Below, piece by piece: positions 34,370-47,773 of a stretch of 64,000 bases of DNA. How positions within the stretch are numbered: the first letter of the stretch is position 1; the number at the start of each line of letters is the position of its first letter. A program made the position numbers and the translations under genes. A model generated the notes under the pieces. It made no database searches, was not told where the DNA came from, and worked only from the letters and a program-made list of their open reading frames with translations. This DNA is from Punica granatum (Eukaryota; Streptophyta; Magnoliopsida; Myrtales; Lythraceae): NCBI RefSeq assembly GCF_007655135.1, contig NC_045129.1, forward strand, positions 868,001 to 932,000, read 5' to 3'.

Positions 34370-35890
34370 ATTTGCATGCATTAAGGTCAGCCTACCATGC
34401 GGGCACTAATCCCTGTTAGGCTCGTACCACTTCTCATGCTACCATAATACATATCGTGTTTGTGTGTATATTATAGGAAGAAATTGTCGAGTCAGGCAAA
34501 GAGACAATATTACAAATTCCGGGGCATCTTCTGGAATTATTATTGTTTGATAGAGAGAGGCTTCCACTCTCAATTTGATTATTTGATATGGGAATTCAAT
34601 TTGGACATGTTGGGGTTGACCGAGCAGTAGGCGTGGACTGAATTAGATCAGAGTGCCAGAGCAGACCAACCTTAGTCGCATCCCACTCTTCCCATGTCCT
34701 CCAATATTATATATTATATTCATCTCGGTTGCAAAATGTACGGATCAGTGCTTGTTGATCTAATAATGTTATTCCAATATCACTGTCAATATATATATTT
34801 TTTTGCAGATTTAATTTAATATAAGCCGTACATATATGTGTGTTTACGTGTATATACTTTTTATTATTATCAGATGCGATATGTATGTCGGGATGTATAT
34901 TGAAAGGATATATATGTTTTGTGGGTGTTTTTGAAGTGGTTGAATGTCGAGTTGTATGTTCTATCTTGGTGCAAGAAATGGGTGACGTGTAGTCAAAGGG
35001 GGTTGTCTAGAACCAAGAACAAATCGCAAAACACGAGTAGCAAATTCGAAGAAATGGTTAACAATGGATCAAATTTAACTATGTATAGATCATATGCTTT
35101 CGAGATTTGATTAGTTCATTGACGTACCGTCATAATTCTTTTTCGCTTTGACCAATAATTTTTTTTAAAAAAGGTTAATTAAAAATTCATCTTTGCAATC
35201 TTTTTTTATTCTTTTTTTATTTAAATGTCCCTAAAATAAAAAAAATTAAAGGTGGAAATGAGTGTGCAGTTGACTTGATCCAATCTCAACTGCATCCGTT
35301 TTATTAATTCAGTTCAAATCACTTTTTTTTTAATACAATTCTTCGTCTAAATACCAAATAACTCGAGGCATTCAGCCGACCCAACCGCCTAAAGTTATTA
35401 ACAAAGTTCCCACAGCTTTTCAGATAGTTAGATAGATACCATGTAATCAACTACTATTGATCTTAATTATCAACTAATTATTTAGTCGATAATTCCTCGA
35501 GTATAAAAACTTATGCATAGATATAAAATTAAAATGATCCCGGTATTTAAAAGATTAAAAAAAAAGATTTCATCATAATGATAATAAAAGGAACAAAAAG
35601 AGAGCACGAGTTAAATAATATTAAAGGAAGAATTTCTAACAATTAACGAAACCTAAACCACATATGTATAATAATAACAACATAACCAAACGAAAGTCCT
35701 TGGGATTTGGTCGATACTGTCGTCTTATACTTGCTGTCGTTTGTCGTTTCAGTTTTAGATTCAGGGTTAGTTCCTCTTCTCTCTCCTCTTCTCGCCGAAA
35801 GTCTTAAGGACATACGGTGTCGTCTTCTGTAGCCTAATAATTCGGACAGCAGTTGGATCCACGTCAGCGGACGGTCGGATGACGCCGTCC
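34370..35890. other. Spacer between COA6 and the bHLH gene
   Basis: No gene is supported; the right end is the probable 3' UTR of the minus-strand bHLH gene. Confidence 0.5.
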
Positions 35891-38800
35891 TCACGACTTG
35901 GAGACGGATGCGGCGTCCTTTGCGGACGAGCCGTCCGGGCCGCCGCCGTTGGCTCCGGCCGCCGACTGGACGGTCAGCACGGACATGCTGGGTGAGGTGG
36001 GCCCGTCGCCGTTGGATGCGGTGAGAGGGTTGCCGTGAGCAGCAGCCGAGGGACGGCTAGAGTGGCAGGTGGCGGTGGAGATGGCAGTGGCGAGGGAGAT
36101 GGGCATGAGGCAGAGGCCCTTGCCCTGGAGGTACTGCATGGCTGAGCCCATGTCCTCCTCCATGAGCTTGGCCACCTGGTGCTCCGTCACCGTTAGGCTG
36201 TCGTTGGCAGAGCCGTTACCGTTCCGTCCTCCGCCGTTACAGTCACCACCGCCTGCTCCCTGCAAATACATACAATGGAAAAACCTTTTCATTGGTCTAT
36301 GAGAGAGAGAGAGAGAGAGAGGGTGATGGAATCTGTAAAAGCGAGCACGCGTGCTGCTTTTGCTTGTCGTTTTGTGTTCATTAAAAATAATTTTCTTTCG
36401 TTTGTTTTCTTCCTTTTTAACGAAAAGGGGCGACGAAAGAGACATTTTTAATTTTAGTAGATAAACGAATGAATGGGTCAGGTGGTGCTGTGTAAACTTA
36501 ATAGCAGCTTATGTATTTATCAAAAAGAAAAGAAAAAAAAATAAAAGATTGTAGCTTATGTGAATCTTGGGCTTCATAATTTTCCTATCATTCATATTCA
36601 ATGTAATTGTTGGATTCATGGGAAATGCACTGCTTATATTGGCCGAAGATAACACAAATTTACCCATCATCGAGGATCAAAACAAACAAACCATTAATTT
36701 TGGTTACTACTATTGACTTGCATACCAAGATGTATCTAAATTTAACATTTTTTTCGTCCAATATTATGACATGGTCTTTCGAAAAACACTATGACAATAG
36801 TTCGATCAGGACTATTAGCAACTAGAAAAAAGAGAAATTTAAGGAGAAGCATATGGGAATTTACCTCAGATGACATATAAGCAACAAGGGGAGCAACAGC
36901 GGCCGCCCCACCCAATCTGCTCATGCTCAGTACCTGTCTCCCCCCCAATGTACAAAATTAAATTCGAGAAAAAAAAACATAAATAAAAACTGGCCATTTA
37001 ATTTCCAATCTTCTTATATTATTATATACTTTAATCACTTCCAACTCACACTTACATGTTCTAAATAAATAAAATATTGTCCAGTCATTTACTCATACGT
37101 CTGATATTTATTAAAAAAAGAAGAAGGGATCATATGCTCCCTAGGAACTATATAATGTCAACCCATGGGAATCATTCCATCTTCAATATAAAATTCTCGT
37201 TTTTACAGAACAGGGACAGAGAGGGAACCTTGACTTGGAGCTGGAGGAATTTTACATAATCGATGATCTCATCGAGCATTGATGCCTTGTCCGTCTGTCA
37301 TTCCATCAAAAACCTCCACATCAAATCACAAATCAATTTTAATTTCATTTCCCCGAAAAGAATTGAGGAAAACATGTATCTATTATTGAGAATACATCTG
37401 GAGATGAAGACGAGACTTTATTCCGAAGGCCCGAATAAACTGATAATTTATCGATCGGTCTTTAATGGATTGCGAGAATGCAAAGAAATTCTAATTGATT
37501 TTGCGATAAGAAATGATAAGCAGACTGAGGCATGTCTCAAGGATGGAAGAACAACGGTAACTCCGACGGAAAAGCCTACTTTTCAGCTTTGTGGGGGTAG
37601 AGACGTAATTAACGGTTGAGCCGTCCTTTTAACGAAAATCAAGATTTGGAGCTACAAAAAACCACCCAAGAATTGGCTCAAAATTACTTGTCAAAGCCAC
37701 TCTGACTGAACTAGCGGTTATCTCCGTAGATACAAATGGAAATGGAACCGACCCACTTCTTCTTCGGAACAGATTAGGCGATAGGGATCAAAATTATAAT
37801 AATTAATTAAATTTTTTATCAATATTGGAAATCATCATTAATATTTGTCGTCCGTCTACTTTACCTTGTTGCCGTTGGGAACGAGCTCCTGCAGAGCCTT
37901 CATTCTCTCTGCAATTCTCTCTCTGCGTAACTGCGAGCACAGAAATCAATGGAGTAAACTGGAAAATTAATCACTCACACTCGCTCTTGAAAACCATGAC
38001 CATGAACAGCACAACCAAAACTGAAACAAACCCTATCCATGCCCAATGCATTAATGGAAGTAAAACACATGACATGACATGACAAGACACGACATGAAAG
38101 TCAAGATTCTTCGGGCTCTTAACGTTAACTTACTCGCTCGGCTATGCTGTGGGGGTCGGTGGCCTGGCCTCTTCTGGCCCTGACCCTCTGCCTGGGCTGG
38201 CCGCTGGTGTTGGTGGTGTTGCCACCGCCTCCGGAGGCAGTTGTTGTTGACGCACTTGCAGCCGGGGCTGGCTTTGTACCTTGCCCCTGAGCCCCGAAGC
38301 TCGGAGTGCCCCCCTGGGGACAAAAAAGAGCTCAAATATCATAATTAATGGCGGATTTGAATTTGTAGTGCTTATGATTATTTATGTTGTTGGGAGGGGA
38401 AAAATGGAAAATACAAGAACCTGAGGATGGTGAAACTGTGGAGACTGGTTTAATAGTTGACCACCACCACCACCATGGAGAGATCCAGCGAAACCGTTAT
38501 ACAAAGCTTGCACTGACTCATCTACTCCCTGCAACAGATTTGCCAAAAAGAAAAAATCAGAACCACAGCTGACCAAATTCTGACCACGCTCTGCTCCTCG
38601 GAGTGAAACGATTGATTACCGGGACATCGCTGGGGGATCTCTCGAATCCCCTGCCCATCAGCATCTGCTGCTGCAGCAGCAAGGCCTTGGCCGCGGCTGC
38701 CGCCGAGGTGGAGGAGGAGCCGCCACCGCCGCTGATCTGGTGCTGGCGCAGCTTGGAGGCCAAGATAGCCGACTCATCGAAGTGGGTGCCAAAAGGGCCA

Positions 38801-39072
38801 ATGGAGTTACCGTTGCTGTCGGGGGCGGGGTCGGGACCGTCAGCAGCAGGGTTGAGGTCGGCCCAGGAGGGGTTGATGGTGGAGAACATCTGGTCGAGGA
38901 AGTCGTGGTCACCTGCGGCGGGGTCGAAGCTGTGGGACCCATGGATCGGGTTGTGAAGGTCTTGGAGGGAGATTTGGTGGTGATGGGAGGGAGACATGTT
39001 GTTGTTGTTGCCGTTGTTGAGGAGGGAATTCATGTTCATGCCTCCTTGCATTTCTCTGCTACAAGGTTGCAT
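35891..39072 (-). CDS. bHLH transcription factor, LRL (LJRHL1-like; bHLH66/69/82) family
   Basis: Seven exons on the minus strand: 39072-38620, 38528-38421, 38313-38134, 37930-37865, 37294-37229, 36933-36865, 36259-35891, all with GT-AG introns, giving 436 residues. The bHLH region spans four exons: basic part [21 protein letters not shown] at about 232-252 with the E-box-contacting H242, E246 and R250, then helices [20 protein letters not shown] and [20 protein letters not shown]. The C-terminal block [20 protein letters not shown] and [20 protein letters not shown] is diagnostic of this subfamily. LRL factors are nuclear and promote root-hair growth downstream of RSL signalling and auxin (established). 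The N-terminus is low complexity (His, Asn, Ala, Gly). The exact choice among LRL1/2/3 needs a tree. Confidence 0.95.
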
Positions 39073-39079
39073 TTCAGAG

Positions 39080-40516
39080 ACCAGGAAAGAGACAGCGAGA
39101 GACAGAGAAAGAGAGAGAGAGCGAGGAAAGGAGGTCTTGAGAATGGTTTCGTTTTCAGACTCTGTATGTACGGGACATGCAGAAGGGGAAGCAATTAAGC
39201 ATCCTTTGGGTCTCCTTTATGTTATGTTCAAAAAATAAGAAAAGAAAAGAAAAATATCTTATATATTATTATTATTATTATTATAGGGAAAATAATACAT
39301 AGTAATATATACTTTCATTACCTCACGGAACAAAATTGACCGTAACTTTTCACAATCTTTCCTTCATCGGATATGCTTGAAAATCTTGATGCGCACATCT
39401 TTTGATATGATAATTATTATGATTTTCTGAATCTTTAACGAGATGGAGCTTTATATACACCAGCCCCTGCGATGATGTTGTACGTAAGAGGCTATTCCCG
39501 TTGTTCTGGTTTAATCAATGAGTGTTTGCATCGGCATGAATAGCATACTAGTCCATGATTGGGATGCCAACACATAAATCATACAACATATACTATATAC
39601 GTAGTTATATATCTTTTTGGATATGAGAAGAAGATAAAAAGAGAAAAAGATGAACATATCAGTGCCTGCATCCTCACATCTAGTCGTACATCAGCTGTAA
39701 CTGAGGTACGTACCTCATAATATTTATGTGCAGGGGATATTATTATAAAGAATTTTCGAAATTTCTTGGCTTTGTTTGTGTTGGAGTTGCTAGTTGTCAG
39801 CGTGTGAAGTGGCTGAACTAACCCAGTTGGTGGTTATAATTATGTATTAAATGTAAGTATTAATTAACTATTTCTTATAATAATTTTAAAAGAAAATAGA
39901 TACTTAAAAAGAAGAAAATAGTGATTTTTTTTTATTTTTTATTTTTTTACAAAAGTGAACTCTATTTTTATGGGCTGATGAAACGTGTAAGGGCCGACCA
40001 CGGCGGGAGTTGTTTCTGAGGATAACAATCGGTAGACCCAGTCAAACTGGAATTCTCTACCGAGCTTTAAGCTGCAGGCCATTGCAATTGCAACTGAACC
40101 AAACTAAACTGGGCCTTCTTATCTTTGATTCTTGGGGTCTAGCCGGATCTGCACGGACGCCTCCAAGCCCAATGTCGATCTGAAACTGGATGCATGCATT
40201 CTCGACGAGAAGGATAAAGATCGGGATTTCGGATTCGGGATTCGTAAGCAAATGGTCGAATGCAACACTCAGACAAAAAAAAAAAAAAAATCGTGACGAA
40301 GACACTGGACTAATGATCATATCATTACATGAACAAAAAGGCTAATAATATTTTATTCTGGTACATTGATAAAATGTTTTTATCAACAAAAACAGGATTG
40401 GGATAGTTCACGACACCACTAGCCGGTTTCGGACTCAAACAGTTGCAAGCTTTCTACGAGAAAAGAGATTATATTCGTCATCATCTACTACATAAGCAGT
40501 AAAACTGATCTTTGCT
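39080..40516. other. Spacer: bHLH leader and GAPN 3' flank
   Basis: A GA-rich tract at 39095-39130 lies in the predicted bHLH leader. ATT repeats occur near 39266-39284. No other gene is supported. Confidence 0.5.
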
Positions 40517-43500
40517 TCAGCCCATGGTGTAGGATGGAGAGGGCAGGTTTATGACAGTGCTCTTGACTTTCACCATCATGTTGATGCTGTTGGTGATGCC
40601 CTGTGAACCTATTCCACTATCCTTGATGCCCTGCAACAGGAGCCAACCGATCTCGCTTAGATTCAACAACTCCTTATAGAACAATCATTGGAAACTTGTT
40701 ACGGATTCGATTTTCAGTTACCTGGAAGGGGAAATGGTCCGGTCCACGAGCTGGTGCCGAGTTGATCTGAACAGTTCCAGTTTCCATGGCATCGCTGATT
40801 ATCATTGCCTTGTTGATGTCCTTGGTGAAGATACAACCCTGCATTCATTCATATATACTCTCATGATACATTTCAAGGCAAGGGCAAACACGAGAAACAC
40901 TTGGCTCGGGAATTCATAAAGCATTCCTGATTCCGCTTGGTTAAGAAGAAACAAATGTAACACCTAAAGTTTCTATATCCAGCATCAGAATATATGACAG
41001 GTAGGATCTTATTTCTTAGCTCCCCATTGATATCTCTTAGCATGGCTCTAGCTATTCCATCCATCAACACTTGGATGCAGATGCTAATTCTTGAGAAGAC
41101 CCGAGTGAGGAAGGTTGGAGTTCTTTTTTTTACCTGGAGCCCGAAATTGCTAGCATTGCAGTGGTGGATCCCTTCCTCAACTGAGCCAATCCTGACGACG
41201 GGCAGGACTGGACCGAACGGTTCCTCCCAGGCGATCCTCATGTCAGGCCTTACATTGTCCAGCAACAGAGGCCATATGAGGTTGCCTTCTCTCTTGTAAG
41301 GCTGACAGAAGGTGGCCCCTTTCTCCTTCGCGTCCATCACAAGCCCCTCAATGAAATTCGCAGAAGACTCCGACACCACCGGCGTTATGTCGCAGTTATC
41401 CTCTGGTGGGCCTACTGTCAGCTTCGCCACCTTTGCATTCACCTTCTCCATCAGGGCATCAGCCACCGATTCCATAACCAGCACAATTTTAACGGCTGTG
41501 CACCTCTGACCACTGCAATACAACCCAGACTCCTCATTTTCAGAGAGAACCTAAACCAGTGCTAGACCTCAAAAGCATCAACAGCAGATTCATATTTTCG
41601 AGTCATCAACAACAGAGTTAACTGAAAGGCATCGCAGATAGTCAGATACTGAAAAGGAGTGCAATCAGTCATTCAGTAAAATCAAATTTCAGGACATTAT
41701 TCTAGTTGAGATCCAGGTTCATCTTGTGTCACCTGTATGAAAGGCCTCCTTTGACAATGTTAGCAGCTGCCAAGTCTAAGTCAGCATCCTCTAGAACAAT
41801 GCAAGCATCTTTTCCACCCAATTCCATCTGGAGAGGAATCATTCCAGCTTTCTTTGATATGGATATCCCGGTATCTCCACCGGTGAAACTGCAGAAACCC
41901 ATAAGCATGACTCAGAGACCACACAATTTGCCAGCAAATCGCATATAAAAGTCACATTTCGGAATGAAGAAATATAGGTTCCCTTTTCCATCACTTCGAA
42001 GAACCAGACATGCTAGTAGACGTATATATACCTTATGCAGTTAACACCAGGGTGCATGGTCAGGAAGTCACCGATCTCGGAGCCTTTTCCAGTAACACAA
42101 CTGATGAGGCCCTTTGGGAAACCAGCCAAATGGAAGCAGTGCACCATGTGAAGGCAAGATACCGCTCCCTAAAAATGTTTACACAAGAGAAGGTTGATAC
42201 ATCCATTGATCAGATGACCGGATATGAAGTTCCAGTAAATCCTCTACCCGGACTGTGGCGACGGATATACCTGAGTTGGGGGTTTCAGGACAAGGGAGTT
42301 TCCAGCAATCAGAGCAGGTGCAATCTTCGAGACCGCGAGGTTCACCGGATAGTTGAATGGCGGGATGGCCAGAACAACTCCGAGCGGAATCTGCAGTCAC
42401 AGGGAAATAAAAAGGGAACCACGGATACGTGAACTGAGAATCTTGAGTGGATTGTTTACACAATCAACGAAATCGAGTGCTCCATTATACATTCACGCAA
42501 TGGCTTCTCGACCGAGTAAATTGGAAATGAGGTTTACCTTAGAGGTGAGGCAGTACTTGGTCCTCTCATTTCCGGGGAAGCTGTCAGAGACCAAGAAAGT
42601 CCCCTGTCCAAGAATCCTAACTCCTTCCTCCGCACAGTAAGATATCAGATCCCCAGATCTCACTACCTAAACAACCAGATAAATCCCAATTAATGAATAT
42701 TCATCACAAGGCCATATAAGCATCATAAAAATTTCCCATCGAAACTCCCATAGTGCTTTGGTAAAATTCCACCCTTTTCCATCTCCATAAGCCTTTCATG
42801 ACAGACTCTTGGAAGTATCTGTAGACCGATCTGGTCATGTTTAAGGCAACATCTAAAAAGACTAGAACAACGAAATTCACCCTTCGTGTAGTCCACATTC
42901 TTTCCGATCCTCTGGTGGATTTTCAGACTTTACAAAGTCTTCCTAAAGTAGTTGAACTCTTTTTCAACTAATGGCCAATTTTCTTGACTAGTTTCATCAT
43001 ATTACTGCATCCTGCATGCCGCATCAGCAAAAGCAATCCTGGACAGACCCTAGCTAGCAGTTGGCGAAGTTATATTTTCGGGTAATGGAACTAGAAGGAG
43101 GGTAAAGCTGTAATACCTCGGTGACTGAATCTTTGGCAGGTTTAGCAATTTCCTTGACAAGGCAGTCAGCAATGGGGGATTTGTGCTCTTTGAGGATGGC
43201 AGCAGCCTTGTGAAGGAGCTCAGCTCTCTTCCATAACGGAGTCTTCGCCCATGCCTTCTGTGCAATCTTCGCTATCTCCATCACCTTGTTCACCTCCGCT
43301 TGCGAACATGCTGCAGCATTCACCGATAGCATAACTCAACACCATGATGAAATCAAAAGCCGGATTTCATACGGCGCGATAATCTGTCGTTTTTTCATAT
43401 TATCTATAGCTGAAATTCGAAAAGCACAAGAACATAATTGCTCCTCGCTAATCATTATGCGTGTATATCGATGCCCTTTCTATAATTTGCAGCTAATCTG

Positions 43501-43812
43501 GGCATCATCTTCCTCATTTCAAGAGGATTTGGATTCTGATAGCGTGGGCAAAAAAGTGGGCAATCTCCAAACCAATGATGCAGACAGAGAGCAGACGGGG
43601 CTTGTGAAACAGAGGATCAGCATATGAACAAACAAACTAATCCATGGACATGCACGCATACCTTGGACCTTGAACTGGGTCTTCCGGGTAGTCGGGTTGA
43701 CAATACCAACAGTTTTCCCACTGGAAGACTTCTTCCACTCCTCTTCCGAGTAGTACTTGAACACGCCTGTCTCCCCATCCAAAATCTCTGCAAAAACTCC
43801 ACTTCCCGCCAT
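40517..43812 (-). CDS. GAPN: Non-phosphorylating NADP-dependent glyceraldehyde-3-phosphate dehydrogenase (ALDH11A)
   Basis: Cytosolic enzyme that oxidises glyceraldehyde-3-phosphate directly to 3-phosphoglycerate while making NADPH, bypassing the ATP step of glycolysis. Nine exons on the minus strand: 43812-43662, 43310-43117, 42666-42538, 42390-42271, 42168-42032, 41888-41733, 41512-41134, 40838-40722, 40630-40517, all GT-AG, joining to 498 residues (plant GAPN is about 496). The N-terminus [13 protein letters not shown] and [14 protein letters not shown] is typical. Key residues: catalytic Cys300 in SGQRCTAVK, general base Glu266 in [10 protein letters not shown], nucleotide-site SFTGGDTG at 244-251, and [13 protein letters not shown]. 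One oddity is Leu293 where KGGFSYSGQRC is usual (KGGLSYSGQRC), created next to the exon 6/7 junction. Family assignment is firm. Confidence 0.97.
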
Positions 43813-43984
43813 TGTTGTGCAGGGAGGAAGGCAAAGATAGACAAGAACCCCTAACTAAATCAAAGAAGAAGAAGAACGAGACAGAGGACTGATTTATGTG
43901 TCCTATAAATGGAGTGTGAGGCTGTGTGGCTAAACGGAGGGGGAGGTGAAGTTTACGGTGAAAGGTTGGTTGATGTTATTCGTA

Positions 43985-43992
43985 CATATATA
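43985..43992 (-). promoter_or_regulatory. Candidate TATA box of GAPN
   Basis: Minus strand TATATATG, preceded by CC, about 175 bp upstream of the start codon. Confidence 0.5.
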
Positions 43993-43999
43993 GGGGAAT

Positions 44000-45544
44000 G
44001 GGGAGCCACTCCTCTGTCTTGAAGTCTTGAAAACAGAGCAACTTGGGACCAAGGAAACAGGTTGCGGTTCGGTGGCTCTTAGATTGCCAAGTTAGCATCG
44101 TCCTTTTGTATCATTTTGCAAGTATATATCGACCCCTCTATATTCCATTCATTTACATCACCTGCCCAAGACTTTTTGTTGGGTTCATACATACGACATG
44201 TAGTTATTAGCATAGTCTGAACCGAATCAGGACCGGAATCGGAATCCCCGGGGAACTGGGAATTTGTTGACATCGAGGAGCAGTATAAAAACATATTATT
44301 GGAATATTTACTGTGTAGTATACTTCCCAAAGCTTATGGTTCAGAATATATTGGATGCTGTTTGCCCCTACTCCTCGTTGCTTTGCTACCTAATAGTAAC
44401 ACTTTATTTTAGTTCGATAATACTCGAGTCTTCAAATTTATAGCGAGTCAACACGCAGATTTCCGGAGTGGGATAATGAGTATCCCGGTGAAAAGAATTG
44501 TCCGAGACTAATTTTATTTGAGCATCAGCTTGTTCTACCAGGAGTTCGTTCAAGTGTATAGTAAATTTCAACATGAACTTAATTAACTTCCAAAGTATCA
44601 GATCATATTGGCATATTCCCCTCTGACTTTGAGTGTGCTCATCAAACTTTATATATATATACAACGTAAAGATCGTATACGTGTAACCCTGCTCCTGGTG
44701 TTTTGCTACAGGCCAAAGACAAATGGAAAGAGACGACGACTTTCGGTCATAACTCTTGGGCTATAAATTTTCCCGAGGAAGATAGGATTTGAGCTGCAGA
44801 GAGAGGGCTCCCATATTTTAGTTTCTTCCATATCTTACCTGTTTAACCGTTACGTTTATTAATGGGCACCGGGGTGCCCATACATCTACGTAGGAATATC
44901 TCTTCCAACATTCAAGGAAGCCTAGATGTATCATCCTATCGGCAACAGGTAACGAGTACCTCAAAACTCGTGAGATCGTGTCGAAACCCCGGAATCATTT
45001 CCCCAATGCATATAAAAGATCTCAAAGATTGTTTTGATAGTTGTTCTGGTGCAATGTGTAATTGGTCGGTTTTGACGCCACCGACGCACCATTCAAATAA
45101 TGATTTCATTGATTGCAAAAGCTCTCAAACCACGAGATTTCGTTTGGCCATCTACTACGCGGAATGTGATACGGGGGCTGAACGTCATGTTATCACCTAC
45201 CACGCAAGCACAAGTCAAGAATTTCTCTTGCAAAAAGAACAAAACGAGGAGAAAGAAGAACATTAGCTATATCCTTTCCTTTGGGTCACGCAATAATGAA
45301 ATAAATTCTGATTTTTAATTTTCTTTTTCGGTAAAAAGGAGAAAAGGGAAAATTCGCTAAAAGGATACCGCAATTGATATGGGGATGGAGATTTGTGTCC
45401 ACAAAAGCCTCTTGATGTGTATATGTATGGGCCTATATGACTGCAGATTTATCGCCAGCCACAAAATCTCGATAGGCCTCATTTAATTGGACCACATCTC
45501 CATATCATCCAAGACAAGGCCCACACTGAATTTCGAAATTTAAA
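44000..45544. other. Spacer upstream of GAPN
   Basis: No gene is supported. The frames at 44404-44664 and 44862-45266 lack any family signature. Confidence 0.5.
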
Positions 45545-45840
45545 GTGTGTTTGGATTGAGAGTTGAGTTGAGTTGAGTTGAGTTTTGGTTTTAATTGGTT
45601 TGTAATGATTGTATTGTTGAATTATGAGAAAAAGTGTGAAAAAGTAATAAATAATTGAGAGAAAATAATGATTAAGTAATGATTGTGTTGTTGAATTGTG
45701 AAAAAGTAATGAATAGTTGAGAGAATTTAATATAAAAAATTGAATTGAATGGTTAAAAGTATTTAAAAAATAAAAAAAAGTAATGATTGTGATGTTGAAT
45801 TGAAGATAAGTGGAGTTGAGTTGAGTTGAGTTGAATATTA
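45545..45840 (+). repeat. Dispersed repeat, copy 2 (GAGTT-rich family)
   Basis: Begins 'gtgtgtttggattgagag' followed by GAGTT repeats and is related to the copy at 13874. It has extra internal repetition of 'taatgattgt.ttgttgaatt' (three times) and ends with another block of GAGTT repeats. Confidence 0.65.
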
Positions 45841-46024
45841 TTCCGAAAATAAACCTACCACAATTTGTTTTGTAGTAGAATAAACATTACACGTATTCGG
45901 ATTTTGAGATTTGCGTATTCAATCAATCAGGTTTGTGTAAAATGCACTGGATAATACTGGATGGTAGATGCAAAGCTTGTGGAAGAAATTCGCACTTTGA
46001 ACGAAGGCATTCAGGCACCGTAAA

Positions 46025-46033
<9 letters not shown>

Positions 46034-46066
<33 letters not shown>
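46034..46066. repeat. TG microsatellite, about 16 units
   Basis: Uninterrupted TG dinucleotides. Confidence 0.95.
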
Positions 46067-46069
<3 letters not shown>

Positions 46070-46664
46070 TGCGAAACTCATATCTTTGCTATCACAGAAG
46101 AAATGATGTTGGAGATCCATCTGGTGATGGATACATTTATGGACCGATGCTGCATTCTCCACCATACGTCTTCTGGGTCCAACCGTGGCTTCAACCAAAG
46201 GAGAGCTTCTCTTCTTTTTCTTCCAACCCTTTTCTTGCAGCTCAGCCTCATTATGACTGTGCTGTCTATTTAAGGGAGGGAGAGCCTGAAAAATTAGCTT
46301 CAACCTTCACCCAACATTTTTCAATACTTTAAAAGCACACTGTATGGGGAGGAAGGAACGTTGTCGATATTAAACGAGCCCCGTGTAAATGTATAATATT
46401 GATAAATTACAATAATTGACGTGTATACGAGAGAATTGAATTTATGATTAAGAGATCTCGCATGCTTGGGAGAGCTTACTAGCGAAATGAAAACTTACGA
46501 ACAAGTGAATTAATTGAGTCGCGTAAGAGACCCATATATCGTAATGTTTAAAGAGAACTTCGAGTGCTTGATGAGTGCACAAACCTTTCTAGATGGGATA
46601 GCAATAAAATCTGAAATTGGAATCTAAGATAATAAACTTGAGGGCCTTAATAAGCCACGCGTGG

Positions 46665-46689
46665 CCCAGTCCAACAACGTTGGACTGGG
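46665..46689. repeat. Perfect 11-bp hairpin followed by six T
   Basis: CCCAGTCCAAC, 3-nt loop, GTTGGACTGGG, then TTTTTT. No adjacent gene explains it. Confidence 0.9.
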
Positions 46690-47459
46690 TTTTTTGGTCA
46701 CGGATCCATGTTGAGGTGCAATAAGAAGCTCAAAAGCATATCCTCTCTTGGGCCTCGATAGAATACATTTGACCAACATTACTCCATCGAAGCTTATACA
46801 TGGCGAAGTCGATCTATGAGGACGAAACTAGATCGAACCTTTTTCTTGCTATTGCATGGTATTACTCTCAATGCTAAAGCCGAGTTTCAAATTAATGTGA
46901 CCGAACTCGATTTAATCAGATAACGATGGTTGTGGCAGCAAGAAATTCGGACAAATCCACGACACTAAGACACAACGAAATTATCATGTCCTAATCGTGT
47001 GTTTGACTTTTTGCTCTATAAGATTTAAAAATAAATAAATAAAGCACGACTTATGTTTATATTCAAATGGGCATGGCTCACGTAAATAAATACACGACAC
47101 GACTTATTAAGTTCCACTGACTGCGATTATATATTGTCACGTAATGCATTGCCGAGGCCAAAAGTAAAGAAAGGGCCGGATCGGAAGATGACGTTGAGGA
47201 GAATGCAAATGTGCCCGCGGCCATAGCTGAGGTTGCTCTGCGTGTCGTGTCGGGCATGTAGTGACGCCCACGTCAGAGGACGTGCCCCCCCGGTAGGTTT
47301 TGTTTCGGCTGCAGGCTTTTGTTGCTTCGTCTTTTTTTATTCGTTTCTGCTCATCCTCACAATCATCAGCTCAACAACGATCCCGAAAGCGAAACGAATC
47401 CTCTCAAAAACTGAAAAAGTATGAAGCAGACAGAAGAACCATTCCAATCCATCAAATTT

Positions 47460-47462
<3 letters not shown>

Positions 47463-47492
<30 letters not shown>
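47463..47492. repeat. CT microsatellite in the formin leader
   Basis: About 15 CT units, some 280 bp before the formin start codon. Confidence 0.9.
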
Positions 47493-47495
<3 letters not shown>

Positions 47496-47773
47496 ACCTG
47501 ACAACAATTAAACAGACAACGAGACAACAATCGCCATAATCTCTGTTTCCCCTTTCTCCCGCCCTCCTTCCCTGTCCCGCGGTTCTTTCGATCGAAAGCG
47601 TAGTGTCACAATCCGTTAATCGAACCTTTTCTTCGTCCCCGCCGGCGAGGTCTCTTCTGTTCTCCCATTGATTTTTCATGCAGAGCTTGCTGCTGATCAG
47701 CTCCCCGAGTGCGCGCTCTTTTGCTCCGTAAGGATACATCTGTGATTGAAGGTCCTGCTCCGTCGTCACTGAG

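Larger units (their letters stand above)
45841..47460. other. Spacer upstream of the formin gene
   Basis: Holds a TG microsatellite at 46034-46066 and a perfect hairpin at 46665-46689. An open stretch at 46070-46332 is not recognised and begins inside the microsatellite. Confidence 0.5.

Noticed and set aside
46033..46332. 99-codon frame starting MCVCVC
   Set aside because: Begins inside the TG microsatellite; the rest resembles no known family.
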